DNA of 39,978 nucleotides from Solirubrobacter ginsenosidimutans (GTDB lineage Bacteria; Actinomycetota; Thermoleophilia; Solirubrobacterales; Solirubrobacteraceae). A model generated the notes under the pieces. The model saw only the letters and a program-made list of their open reading frames with translations, ran no database searches and had not been told where the DNA came from. The stretch lies in NCBI RefSeq assembly GCF_027587205.1, contig NZ_JAPDOD010000069.1:1-39978 (forward strand), given 5' to 3'. The position numbers and the translations under genes are program-made. This document shows, in pieces, positions 1-6,985 of the stretch; positions within the stretch are counted from its first letter, which is position 1; each line of letters starts with the position of its first letter.

Positions 1-1
1 G

Positions 2-439
2 GCGCGGGGGGGCGAGGGTGGCGCGGGGGACGACGCCGGCGGGCAACCCTTCGAGCGCGCGAGGACCCTGCTCGTCCTCGGTGCGCGCGAGCGTCGCGGC
101 CGGCAGTGGCGCGCCGCCCGCGAGGCGCTGCAGGAGGCGCTGGACGGCTTCGAGGCGCTAGGCGCGCCGTTGTGGGCGGCGAAGGCGCGGGCGGAGCTCG
201 CGCGGGTCGGCGGGCGCGCACCCGCCGACGGCGCGCTGACGGCCACCGAGCGGCGGGTGGCCGAGCTGATCGCCGCCGGGCGCACCTACCAGGAGGCCGC
301 CGACGCGCTGTTCATCAGCCCCAAGACCGTCCAGTGGAACCTTTCGAAGGTCTACAAGAAGCTCGGGATTCGCAATCGCGCCGAGCTGCCCGCCGCGATA
401 AATCCAGCCATCTCGCCGGTTTCGCGCGCGAATTCCTAG
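2..439 (+). CDS. LuxR-type large ATPase regulator, C-terminal part (5' truncated by window)
   Basis: The reading frame is open from the left edge to the stop at 437-439. The visible part starts with a helical TPR-like stretch (ERARTLLVLGARERR, then LQEALDGFEALGAPLWAAKARAEL) and ends with a LuxR/GerE helix-turn-helix (LTATERRVAELIAAGRTYQEAA, then FISPKTVQWNLSKVYKKLGI). This order is typical of the C-terminus of MalT/LAL-type regulators, which carry an N-terminal AAA/NACHT-like ATPase, central helical repeats and a C-terminal DNA-binding domain. The ATPase part lies outside the window, so the inducer and targets cannot be inferred. A TTG at 170 would give only 89 residues, but the upstream frame reads like the family, so it is not taken as the start. 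The next gene begins 16 bp downstream. Confidence 0.85.
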   Translation, partial: ARGGEGGAGDDAGGQPFERARTLLVLGARERRGRQWRAAREALQEALDGFEALGAPLWAAKARAELARVGGRAPADGALTATERRVAELIAAGRTYQEAADALFISPKTVQWNLSKVYKKLGIRNRAELPAAINPAISPVSRANS

Positions 440-455
440 CCGTACCTTCGGCGGC

Positions 456-1169
456 ATGTACCCGCCCGTCACCCAGTTCGAGACCCGCGCCCTCCGCCTG
501 CAGCCGGGAATCGAAGAGCCGCTCCGGGTCGTCATCGCCGAGGACTCCGTGCTGCTGCGCGCCTGCGCCGTCCGGCTGCTCGAGGAGTCCGGCTTCGAGG
601 TCGTCGGCCAGGCCGGCGACGCCGAGGACCTGCTGCGCAAGGTCCGCGCCCACCGCCCTGACGTCGCCGTGATCGACGTCCGCATGCCGCCCGAGCACAG
701 CGACGAAGGCGTCCAGGCCGCTCGCGTCATCCGCGCCGAGTTCCCCCACACCGGCGTGCTCGTCCTCTCCGCCCACCTCGAAGAGCGCTACGCGCGCGAG
801 CTGCTCGAAGACGGTTCGGCGGGCGTCGGCTACCTGCTCAAGGACCGGATCGCCGAGGTCGAGCGCTTCACCGACGCCGTCGCGCGGGTCGCGCGCGGCG
901 GGTCGGTGCTGGACCCGGAGGTCGTCGCCTCGATGATCCGCGGCCGCCGCGGCGCGCTCGAGTCGCTCAGCAAGCGCGAGCGCGAAGTGCTCGACGGCAT
1001 GGCCGCGGGCCGCTCGAACCGGGGCATCGCCGACACGCTATTCATCTCCGATCGCGCCGTCGAGCGCCACGTCACCGCGATCTTCGGCAAGCTCGACCTC
1101 CCCGCCTCCGAGCACGCTCACCGGCGCGTGCTGGCGGTCCTGGCGCATGTGGCCGCAAAGACCGCCTAG
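456..1169 (+). CDS. NarL/FixJ-family response regulator
   Basis: A 237-residue two-domain response regulator. The receiver domain (about residues 22-140) has the acidic pair E29/D30, the phospho-acceptor D74 (VAVIDVRMPP), S105 and K129 (YLLKD). The LuxR/GerE output domain covers about residues 170-216 (LSKREREVLDGMAAGRSNRGIA, then AVERHVTAIFGKLDL). On phosphorylation it should bind DNA as a dimer. It lies 16 bp after the truncated LuxR-type gene on the same strand and could be co-transcribed with it; no kinase is adjacent. About 21 residues precede the receiver, so a slightly later start is possible, but no better one was found. Its stop overlaps the stop of the convergent patatin gene by 4 bp. 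Confidence 0.92.
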   Translation: MYPPVTQFETRALRLQPGIEEPLRVVIAEDSVLLRACAVRLLEESGFEVVGQAGDAEDLLRKVRAHRPDVAVIDVRMPPEHSDEGVQAARVIRAEFPHTGVLVLSAHLEERYARELLEDGSAGVGYLLKDRIAEVERFTDAVARVARGGSVLDPEVVASMIRGRRGALESLSKREREVLDGMAAGRSNRGIADTLFISDRAVERHVTAIFGKLDLPASEHAHRRVLAVLAHVAAKTA

Positions 1170-2338
1170 CGCTTGCGGCGGCCGAGTGGGCCGGTGTCCC
1201 AGAGGCCCTCGTCGTGCGACTCGTCCAGCCACCCCTGAGCGTCCGCACGCCCACGCTCGATGAGGGCGTGAGCGAACTCGGGCGCGAAGAACAGGTAGCT
1301 CAGCAGCTCGCCGTGGAGCGGGTCCGCGCCCGCCGCCATCAGCCGGCCGAGGAACGCGAGCTGCGGCGAGCGATGCGCATGGAACACGCCGCCATAGAAC
1401 CGGCGGAAGACCTGGCGCGCGATCCGGCCGATCGTGTCGCGCTCCGGCGGCGCGATGAAGATGTAGGGGACCTTGCGGTAGTCGGTCGTGCGGCGCTCGC
1501 CGACGAGCTCGTTGATCGTCGTCAGCGTCTGGATGTCCTCGACCAGGGGGTCGGTGAGCAGCGCGTCGATGATGTGCGACGCGCCGGCGAAGACGTCCGG
1601 GCGGTCGGGCCCGGCGATCCGGTCGCCTCCCGGCGCGATCGAGTTCAGGCCGACGACGATCACCCGCTCGGCACCGAGCGACAAAGCGGGCTTGATCGGC
1701 GCGTTGAGGCGCGTGCCGCCGTCGAAGTACCAGCCCGCGGCGGGACCGTCGGTGACCTCGACCGCCGGGAACGCGGCGGGAATCGCGCTCGACGCCCGCA
1801 CGTGCTGCTCGTTGAGGATCGTGGGCACGTAGTCGATGCCGCGCTTGTGGTCGCGCACCGCTTCCGGCGTGCCGCCCTGATGGAAGACGACGCTGCGGCC
1901 GGTGAGGGCGCTCGTCGCGACGACGGCCGCGGAGATCAGCCGGCCTTCGTCGACCTGGCGCCCGATCGCTTCGAACGGGATCAGCCGTTCCAGCGTGTGC
2001 TTGAGCGGCGTCGCGTCCAGCAGCGACGGGACGTCGAGCGACAGCAGGCCCGTGAAGGTCAGCGCGGCGCGGGCGATCCGGTCCAGGTCGCGCAGCGAGG
2101 GCGTCGCGAGCACGTCGCCCCAGGTGATCTCCTCCCACAGGGCGCGCCCGGCCTTCAGGTCGAGATCGCCGTCGCTGGCGGCCAGATAGGCGCCGTTGAC
2201 CGCGCCGACGCTGGCGCCGACGATGATGTTCGGCCGCTCCGCCTCCGGCAGGGCGGGCAGGATGACGGACAGCACGCCCGCCTCATAGGCGCCGCGTGCG
2301 CCGCCGCCGGCGAGCACCAGCGCGATCGATTGGCTCAT
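1166..2338 (-). CDS. Patatin-like phospholipase (NTE/RssA type)
   Basis: A 390-residue patatin-family serine hydrolase that would release fatty acids from phospholipids or other acyl esters. Visible motifs are the oxyanion loop GGGARG (residues 11-16), the nucleophile elbow GASVG with Ser43, and the catalytic-dyad Asp206 in FDGG. No signal peptide or membrane helix is evident, so it is probably cytoplasmic or membrane-associated. The ATG at 2338 is chosen because the motif GGGARG follows ten residues later and because it overlaps the TGA of the upstream gene (ATGA). Longer in-frame starts run antisense-like through the neighbour. It is the last gene of a four-gene run with an M78 peptidase, a zinc-hook ATPase and a small helical protein. 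Patatins serve as membrane-damaging effectors in some anti-phage systems (for example CapV in CBASS), but housekeeping patatins are also common, so an effector role is inference. Confidence 0.88.
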   Translation of the reverse strand: MSQSIALVLAGGGARGAYEAGVLSVILPALPEAERPNIIVGASVGAVNGAYLAASDGDLDLKAGRALWEEITWGDVLATPSLRDLDRIARAALTFTGLLSLDVPSLLDATPLKHTLERLIPFEAIGRQVDEGRLISAAVVATSALTGRSVVFHQGGTPEAVRDHKRGIDYVPTILNEQHVRASSAIPAAFPAVEVTDGPAAGWYFDGGTRLNAPIKPALSLGAERVIVVGLNSIAPGGDRIAGPDRPDVFAGASHIIDALLTDPLVEDIQTLTTINELVGERRTTDYRKVPYIFIAPPERDTIGRIARQVFRRFYGGVFHAHRSPQLAFLGRLMAAGADPLHGELLSYLFFAPEFAHALIERGRADAQGWLDESHDEGLWDTGPLGRRKR

Positions 2339-2712
2339 GCCAGGGCTTCTCGCACCGAGTCCAGGAAAGCACGCGCCGTGAGCAGATGGCCGCGCAGCTC
2401 GTCCGCGGTCAGACCGACCTCGTACGCGCGGTGGTGGCAGGCCTGCGAGAGCGCGGTCCAGGCGAAGTCGGCCGCACGCGCCTCGGGCTTGTCGCCGAGG
2501 TAGGCCGGGAGGCACTGCCAGCGGTCGCGCCAGTTGGTCTCCTGCATGCCCGGCGACTTGTTGATCCAGAACCCGTTCAGCGTCGATTCCAGCGACTGCC
2601 GGATCAGGACCGCGGAGGCGTGCGGCCACGTCCCGGAGGTCTGCGGATCGAACTCGTCGAGCTGGCGCTCGGCCTCGTCGAGCACCGCCGCGACCGTCAT
2701 CCGCGTGGTCAT
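2335..2712 (-). CDS. Small helical protein, possibly HEPN-like
   Basis: A 125-residue, probably all-helical protein of unknown function. It opens with a helix around AAVLDEAERQLDEF, has a central RQSLESTLNGFW segment, and ends with a LSQACHHRAYEVG motif followed by helices (TADELRGHLLTARAFLDSVREAL). The compact four-helix look and the paired histidines recall HEPN-like or abortive-infection accessory proteins. The canonical catalytic RxxxxH of HEPN ribonucleases is not obvious, so this resemblance is weak. The start codon overlaps the stop of the ATPase gene (ATGA at 2712-2709) and its own stop overlaps the patatin start, which indicates strict translational coupling. Its size and place next to an SMC-like ATPase would also fit a small partner or regulatory subunit. 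Confidence 0.8.
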   Translation of the reverse strand: MTTRMTVAAVLDEAERQLDEFDPQTSGTWPHASAVLIRQSLESTLNGFWINKSPGMQETNWRDRWQCLPAYLGDKPEARAADFAWTALSQACHHRAYEVGLTADELRGHLLTARAFLDSVREALA

Positions 2713-5087
2713 GCCGCCATCAGTGCGGTGATGAACTCGCGCGTGCTGTCGGGGAGGCGCTTGAGCGTCGGCGGGTCGAGCACCGTGCCGTGCGAGCCGC
2801 GATTGAGCTCGGAGACGAGGCTCGCCGCGGCCGGGCCGAAGCGCTTGCGCACCTCGCCCGCCACCTCGCCCTGGCGCCCGGCCTCGCCGAACAGGACGAG
2901 CGCGAGCGTCTCCCTGAGCGTGCGCGCCTCGTCGATCTGCTCGTCGGCCTGGTCGAGGCTCGTGCCCTGCTCGACCGCGCGGCGACGGACGATGTTCGCC
3001 GCGGCCGCCTCGACCGCGCTGCGGCAGAACATCGGCACCACCCGCGCCTGCACCTCCGGCGGGAGGCGGTCGGGTTTCGCGTACCCACGGGCGCCATCGA
3101 GATAGCGCTGCACCGGGCTGCGCGAGATCTGGACGTCGACCGTGGACTGCGCACGCCGGTCGACGTGCAGCATCGTGGCGTCGAGCCGGAGCCGGCGGAT
3201 CGCCTCCGGCAGGCGGTCGTCGTGCGTGAACACGACGATCTGCCGCGTCCGCGCCGCGCGGTGCAGGACGCGGGCGAGGCCGTCGACCTTGGCCGGGTCC
3301 ATCGCCTGCACCGGGTCGTCGATGACCGCGAAGCGAAACGGCGACTCGTCGAGCGCCGCGCGCGGGAGGAAGACGCTGACCGACAGGGCGAGCAGCTCGC
3401 CCTGCGACATCACCCCGAGCGCGTTGGCGCCCTCGCCGTCGGCGCGCACGTCGAAGTCGGCCCGCCCCGTGCGCCCCGACTTCTTGAGCGTGATGTCGTG
3501 CAGGTCGATCGCCGACCCCTGCCGCAGCTCGCGCCAGTTCTCGATCGCGCGCTCGGAGATCGGGGCGAAACGCTCGCGCCGCAGGTCCTCGGCCGCGCCC
3601 TTGACCCACTTCTCGGCCTCCTTGAGCGCTTTGAGGGTCGACGCGCGCTGCTCGACCTCCTGCGCCTGCGCGAGCCACGCGGCGACGTGGGTCGAGAGCT
3701 CCTGCCACGCCGCACCGCGCTTGCCGAGCTCGTCGCCGGCGCGGGAGCAGAGGGCGCGCAGGTGGGTGGCGGCGGCGATGACGTCGTCTGGCGTCTCGAG
3801 GGTGGCGAGCGGGTCGACGACCTCGGGGGTGGTGAAGAGATCGAGTGGGGCCTCATCGTCCGCCGGCGCGAGCGGAGGCATCAGGCCGACCTGCTCGGCC
3901 AGCGCCGGCGCGCTGCGGGCGTTGGCGTCGATCAGCGCGTCGACGGTGCGGCGGGCGGCGCTCAGGTCCGCGTTCGCGCGGGTCAGCGTGCGGGCCTGCT
4001 CGTCGAGCGCCGCGGCCTCCTCCGCGGCGCGGCTCGCCCACGCGTCGTCGAGCACGTCCGCGGTGCCGCAGACGGGGCAGTCCGGGTGGGCGGGATCGCG
4101 GACCGCGAGCGCGCGGCGCAGGAGCGCGGCGATGTCGGTCGCCCGCTTGGCGTCGGTCGCCGCCGCGTCCTCGACCGCGCGCCGCGCAACTCGGAGCGCC
4201 GTGAACGCGCCGCGGATCTCCTCGTCGGACGGGAGGTGCAGCCCGGCGAGCCGGCGCAGGATCGCGGTGTCGCCGCTGTAGTCCGGCGCGTCTTCGAGCA
4301 GCTGCTCGATCGCGTCGAGGTCGGGCTTGCGGGCGCCGAGCGCGGCGGCGACGAGCGCCGCGTGCTCGTCCTCGGGATCGAGCCGAGCGACCAGCGCGTC
4401 GCGCAGCCGCGCGACGTCCTTGCGCTGGTTGTCGTAGGCCAGGCGGGCGGAGGCCAGCGACGTGACGAGCTCGTCGACGTCGCCGAGACCGAGCACCGGC
4501 GTGAGCGCCTCGTAGAGCGAGGAGAGGGTGTCGAACATCGTCGCCAGCTCGGCGTAGGCCAGGAACGGGCGGAACGACGGCAGCGCGACGTCCCAGCCGT
4601 GCTGAGCGAGCGCCGCGGCGGCGCCCGCGCGGCCGGACGTGTCGTCGTACGCCGCGCCGTGCGGCCATTCCTGCGCGAGCACGACGGACTCGCCCGTGCC
4701 CTCGACGACCAACGACGCGGCGAGCTGGGTCGGGCCGTCGTGGTGCAGGGACTGCCACGTCTCGGTCCAGGCCTTCGGGCGCTTCTCCCAGCGCTTCAAA
4801 CGGCCGGTCATCAGCAGCTCGAGGCCCTCGGCGAACGAGGACTTGCCGCTGCCGTTGCGGCCGACGACGACGGTCAATCCGGGGCTCGGCTCGAGCGTCA
4901 GCGTCGCGGGCGCGCCGATCCCGCGGAACCCCTCGACGGTCACCGACGACAGCCACACGGCGGGCGCGGTGGCGCCGGTCACGGGCTGGCCCGCCTCGCA
5001 GGCGACCTCGATCACCCGCTTGGCCTCGGCGTCGAGCTCCGACGCCTCCAGGCGCTCGAGCAACAGCGTGCGAAGGACGGGATCCAT
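2709..5087 (-). CDS. Zinc-hook SMC/RecF-like AAA ATPase
   Basis: A 792-residue ABC-type ATPase of the SMC/Rad50/RecF class. Walker A is GRNGSGKSS (residues 76-84). A helical, probably coiled-coil region follows, with a zinc-hook-like CPVCG at 337-341. The ABC signature is MSQGE (560-564), Walker B is FAVIDDP (586-592, Asp-Asp instead of Asp-Glu), and the switch histidine is in FTH (620-622). After the ATPase head comes a helical C-terminal extension (about 660-792) with an LNRGSHG motif that may be HEPN-like. Relatives act on DNA or RNA as repair or defence machines (RloC, Lamassu LmuB and PtuA are comparable architectures), but none can be assigned here. The ATG at 5087 lies 2 bp after the M78 peptidase stop; the longer frame up to 5417 only shadows that gene. 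It probably forms a complex with its coupled neighbours. Confidence 0.88.
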   Translation of the reverse strand: MDPVLRTLLLERLEASELDAEAKRVIEVACEAGQPVTGATAPAVWLSSVTVEGFRGIGAPATLTLEPSPGLTVVVGRNGSGKSSFAEGLELLMTGRLKRWEKRPKAWTETWQSLHHDGPTQLAASLVVEGTGESVVLAQEWPHGAAYDDTSGRAGAAAALAQHGWDVALPSFRPFLAYAELATMFDTLSSLYEALTPVLGLGDVDELVTSLASARLAYDNQRKDVARLRDALVARLDPEDEHAALVAAALGARKPDLDAIEQLLEDAPDYSGDTAILRRLAGLHLPSDEEIRGAFTALRVARRAVEDAAATDAKRATDIAALLRRALAVRDPAHPDCPVCGTADVLDDAWASRAAEEAAALDEQARTLTRANADLSAARRTVDALIDANARSAPALAEQVGLMPPLAPADDEAPLDLFTTPEVVDPLATLETPDDVIAAATHLRALCSRAGDELGKRGAAWQELSTHVAAWLAQAQEVEQRASTLKALKEAEKWVKGAAEDLRRERFAPISERAIENWRELRQGSAIDLHDITLKKSGRTGRADFDVRADGEGANALGVMSQGELLALSVSVFLPRAALDESPFRFAVIDDPVQAMDPAKVDGLARVLHRAARTRQIVVFTHDDRLPEAIRRLRLDATMLHVDRRAQSTVDVQISRSPVQRYLDGARGYAKPDRLPPEVQARVVPMFCRSAVEAAAANIVRRRAVEQGTSLDQADEQIDEARTLRETLALVLFGEAGRQGEVAGEVRKRFGPAAASLVSELNRGSHGTVLDPPTLKRLPDSTREFITALMAA

Positions 5088-5089
5088 GG

Positions 5090-5662
5090 CTAGAAGAGGC
5101 TCGCGATCCGGCGTTCGGTGGCGGCGATCGAGCTGCCGAAGGCCGCGCACAGCGTCGCCACGTCGCCGTCGCAGCGGGCGTGCTCGCGCACGAACAGCCA
5201 CTGCGGCATCAGCAGCGCCGCCGCGAAGGCGCTCGCCTCCTCCTCGATGTCGCGCGCGACCGCCGTGCCGCTCGTCGCGGCCGCGCTGTCCCGCGCCGGC
5301 AGCGTCACCGTCTCGTCGACCTTGCTGCGGCGGCAGAAGAGCGCCTGCTGGCCGGTCCGGTGCATGACCCAGTGGCCGAGCTCGTGGCCGATCGTGAACC
5401 GCCGTCGCGGCGGCCACTGCCGCGCCTCGGCCGCGTTGACCCAGATCTCCCCGCGCGCGGGGAGCAGCAGACCGGACAGCGACTGCCCGTCACGCAACAC
5501 TGGCGCACCTGGCGCCGTGCCCAGATCCTCGACGTCGCGCACGAGCAGGCCGAAGCCGCTGTTGGCGATGTCTTCCACCGGCACGGGCAGCCGCTCGCCG
5601 TCCCAGACGTAGCTGGGAAGTCCGGCCAGCACGGCCTCGGCGCGTTCCTCGACGTCCTTCAT
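5090..5662 (-). CDS. ImmA/IrrE-family (M78) metallopeptidase
   Basis: A 190-residue zinc peptidase. The active site HELGH is at residues 93-97 within FTIGHELGHWVMH, and the likely third zinc ligand lies in IEEEASAFAAALLMP around residue 140, both typical of peptidase family M78. Family members cleave transcriptional repressors (ImmA on ImmR of ICEBs1; IrrE/PprI on DdrO) in response to DNA damage or foreign DNA. There is no N-terminal XRE domain and no repressor gene beside it, so the substrate is unknown. It is the first gene of the four-gene run and may act as sensor, activator or effector for the ATPase that follows after 2 bp. The ATG at 5662 places the gene just inside the 132-bp gap that holds an orphan promoter motif. 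Confidence 0.88.
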   Translation of the reverse strand: MKDVEERAEAVLAGLPSYVWDGERLPVPVEDIANSGFGLLVRDVEDLGTAPGAPVLRDGQSLSGLLLPARGEIWVNAAEARQWPPRRRFTIGHELGHWVMHRTGQQALFCRRSKVDETVTLPARDSAAATSGTAVARDIEEEASAFAAALLMPQWLFVREHARCDGDVATLCAAFGSSIAATERRIASLF

Positions 5663-5729
5663 CCGGTCGGCGACTGTAGAACGCCGCCCAGTCGGATGAG
5701 CGCCAACGCGCCAGGAACGCGAAAGTGGC

Positions 5730-5757
5730 TCAAGTTCTCCGGTGGTGCTGCCGATAA
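5730..5757 (+). promoter_or_regulatory. Sigma28/WhiG-like promoter motif
   Basis: TCAAGTTC at 5730-5737 and GCCGATAA at 5750-5757 are separated by 12 bp. The FliA (sigma28) consensus is TAAAGTTT, 11 bp, GCCGATAA, and Streptomyces WhiG sites are TAAA and GCCGATAA with about 16 bp between, which this matches (TCAA, 16 bp, GCCGATAA). No plus-strand gene follows until 6986. The site is antisense to the flanking minus-strand genes and is followed directly by a hairpin with a T-tract. Chance match is possible. Confidence 0.4.
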
Positions 5758-5767
5758 CAGAAGTAGG

Positions 5768-5790
5768 CCGCCCCTCGAGGGCGGTTTTCT
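5768..5790 (+). terminator. Rho-independent terminator-like hairpin
   Basis: The stem CCGCCC (5768-5773) pairs with GGGCGG (5779-5784) around the loop CTCGA, followed by TTTTCT (5785-5790). The T-tract polarity is plus-strand, although both flanking genes are on the minus strand. It could stop antisense transcription or a short RNA; on the minus strand the hairpin lacks a following T-run but may still mark the 3' end of the ECF operon. Confidence 0.5.
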
Positions 5791-5794
5791 CGTT

Positions 5795-6418
5795 TCAGGC
5801 CCCGCCCGTGAACAGCTCGTCGACCTCGTCGCGCTCAGACTCGGCCGCCTCCGCCCGCGCTCGCATCGGTTCCCCTCCCGCCGCCCGGAACGCCGGGGCG
5901 GGTGCGGCGACACGCGCGAACGCGGCACCCGGAGCTGGCGGTGGCGGCGGAGCGAGCGTCCCCGCGGCGCGCAGCACCGCCGCGCTCTCACCCACGATCC
6001 GCCCGAGCGCCTCCAGCACCCGATCGCTGACCCCCGACGACGCCAGCGTGCCCTGCTCCATCGCGTGGTAGTAGGAGGCGACCTTCGCCTCACGCCCGCC
6101 CACGCCCAGATCGGCGGCCAAGCGCGCCACCAGCTCAGCGCGCTTCAACCGCGCGCGGTCGCGCAATCGCGGCAGCAGCGACGGCCAGGTCCCCGACGAA
6201 CCGGCGAGCGACGCGACGACCCGCGCGGCGGGCGAGGCCTCGAACGCAGCCGCGTCGAACGCCCGCCGCGGCGCCCGCGCCAGATAGCCGTCGATCAAGG
6301 CCTCGAGCTCCGCGCGATCAGGCGCCGAAGCGCGCGCCAGGTACGCCGCCGGGTCGGCCAGGCCGCCCGCGCGATCGTCGGCGATGAACTCCTCCAGCAG
6401 ACGGCTCACGTCGGTCAT
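5795..6418 (-). CDS. ECF-sigma-associated helical/HTH-like protein
   Basis: A 207-residue protein coupled to the ECF sigma factor by an ATGA overlap. The N-terminus (SRLLEEFIADDRAGGLADPAAYLAR, residues about 5-29) is acidic and helical. A middle region (LLPRLRDRARLKRAELVARLAA, then HAMEQGTLASSGVSDRVLEALGRIVG) resembles a Cro/C1-type helix-turn-helix, and the tail is proline/alanine-rich and low complexity (APPPPPAPGAA). No transmembrane helix is apparent, unlike classical membrane anti-sigma factors. From memory, similar proteins follow ECF sigma genes in other Solirubrobacterales; a soluble sigma partner or co-regulator is the natural guess, not proven by any motif. Confidence 0.78.
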   Translation of the reverse strand: MTDVSRLLEEFIADDRAGGLADPAAYLARASAPDRAELEALIDGYLARAPRRAFDAAAFEASPAARVVASLAGSSGTWPSLLPRLRDRARLKRAELVARLAADLGVGGREAKVASYYHAMEQGTLASSGVSDRVLEALGRIVGESAAVLRAAGTLAPPPPPAPGAAFARVAAPAPAFRAAGGEPMRARAEAAESERDEVDELFTGGA

Positions 6419-6969
6419 CTCACCGCCAGCTCCTCACGCAACGCCCGCCGGAACCGCGACGCGATCTGGTGCACGTTCGCCGCCTCCATCCCATCGATCT
6501 CCCCCGCCGGGCGACCCTCGAAGACCGCCTGCTCGACGACCCGCCGGTGCGCGTCGCTCAGCCTCCCCAACACCCGCGACACCGCATCCTCGACCACCAC
6601 CGCGCCGTCGTCCGGCGCCGGCACCGAGAGGTCGTCCAACGGCACCGTCGCGGGTCGCGGCCGCCGGTGGAAGTCCGCGATCCGCCGCGCCGTGATGGTC
6701 CGCAGCCACACGTGGAACTCGCCTTGGGAGGACCCGTCGAACGCCGCCCCGAGCGCGCTCACCAGCACCTCCGACGTCACGTCCTCGACCGCTGCCGCCG
6801 GGACCTTCAATGCCACCCGCCGGGCGACGTTGTGCCAGTGCCCGTAGACGAGCACCGCGAGCGCGAGCCGCTCCGACTCATGCCGCGCCGCCCGCGCCGA
6901 GCGCACGTACGCGATCAGCGCAGCGTCGTCGAGCCGGACGAGCTCGGCCTCTGGCAGCGGGCGGAACAC
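6415..6969 (-). CDS. ECF-type RNA polymerase sigma factor
   Basis: A 184-residue sigma70-family factor. Region 2 lies around LAVLVYGHWHNVARRVALKVPAAAVEDVTSEVLVSAL with the -10-binding WLRTITARRIADFHRR stretch, and region 4 is the C-terminal helix-turn-helix (LSDAHRRVVEQAVFEGRPAGEI, then ANVHQIASRFRRALREEL). The start is taken as GTG at 6969, giving the N-terminus MFRPLPEAELVRLDDAAL; earlier in-frame codons reach into the divergent gene. It should direct RNA polymerase to a small stress or envelope regulon. The next gene is translationally coupled and probably controls its activity. Only 16 bp separate it from the divergent aspartoacylase-like gene, so the two may share regulation. Confidence 0.88.
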   Translation of the reverse strand: MFRPLPEAELVRLDDAALIAYVRSARAARHESERLALAVLVYGHWHNVARRVALKVPAAAVEDVTSEVLVSALGAAFDGSSQGEFHVWLRTITARRIADFHRRPRPATVPLDDLSVPAPDDGAVVVEDAVSRVLGRLSDAHRRVVEQAVFEGRPAGEIDGMEAANVHQIASRFRRALREELAVR

Positions 6970-6985
6970 GCGAGGACCGTATTGA

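Noticed and set aside
2790..5093. Long plus-strand frame opposite the ATPase
   Set aside because: It is arginine-rich, low-complexity and lacks any domain; it is a shadow of the GC-rich ATPase gene, which has complete Walker and hook motifs.
5387..5417. Upstream extension of the ATPase frame to 5417
   Set aside because: It overlaps the M78 peptidase coding region and does not resemble the family; ATG at 5087 is 2 bp after the peptidase stop.
1166..5662. Direct assignment to Gabija, Septu, RloC or Lamassu
   Set aside because: Key partners (UvrD helicase, HNH nuclease, anticodon nuclease motifs) were not found. Lamassu-like layout is similar but the M78 peptidase and N-terminal extension differ, so no name is given.
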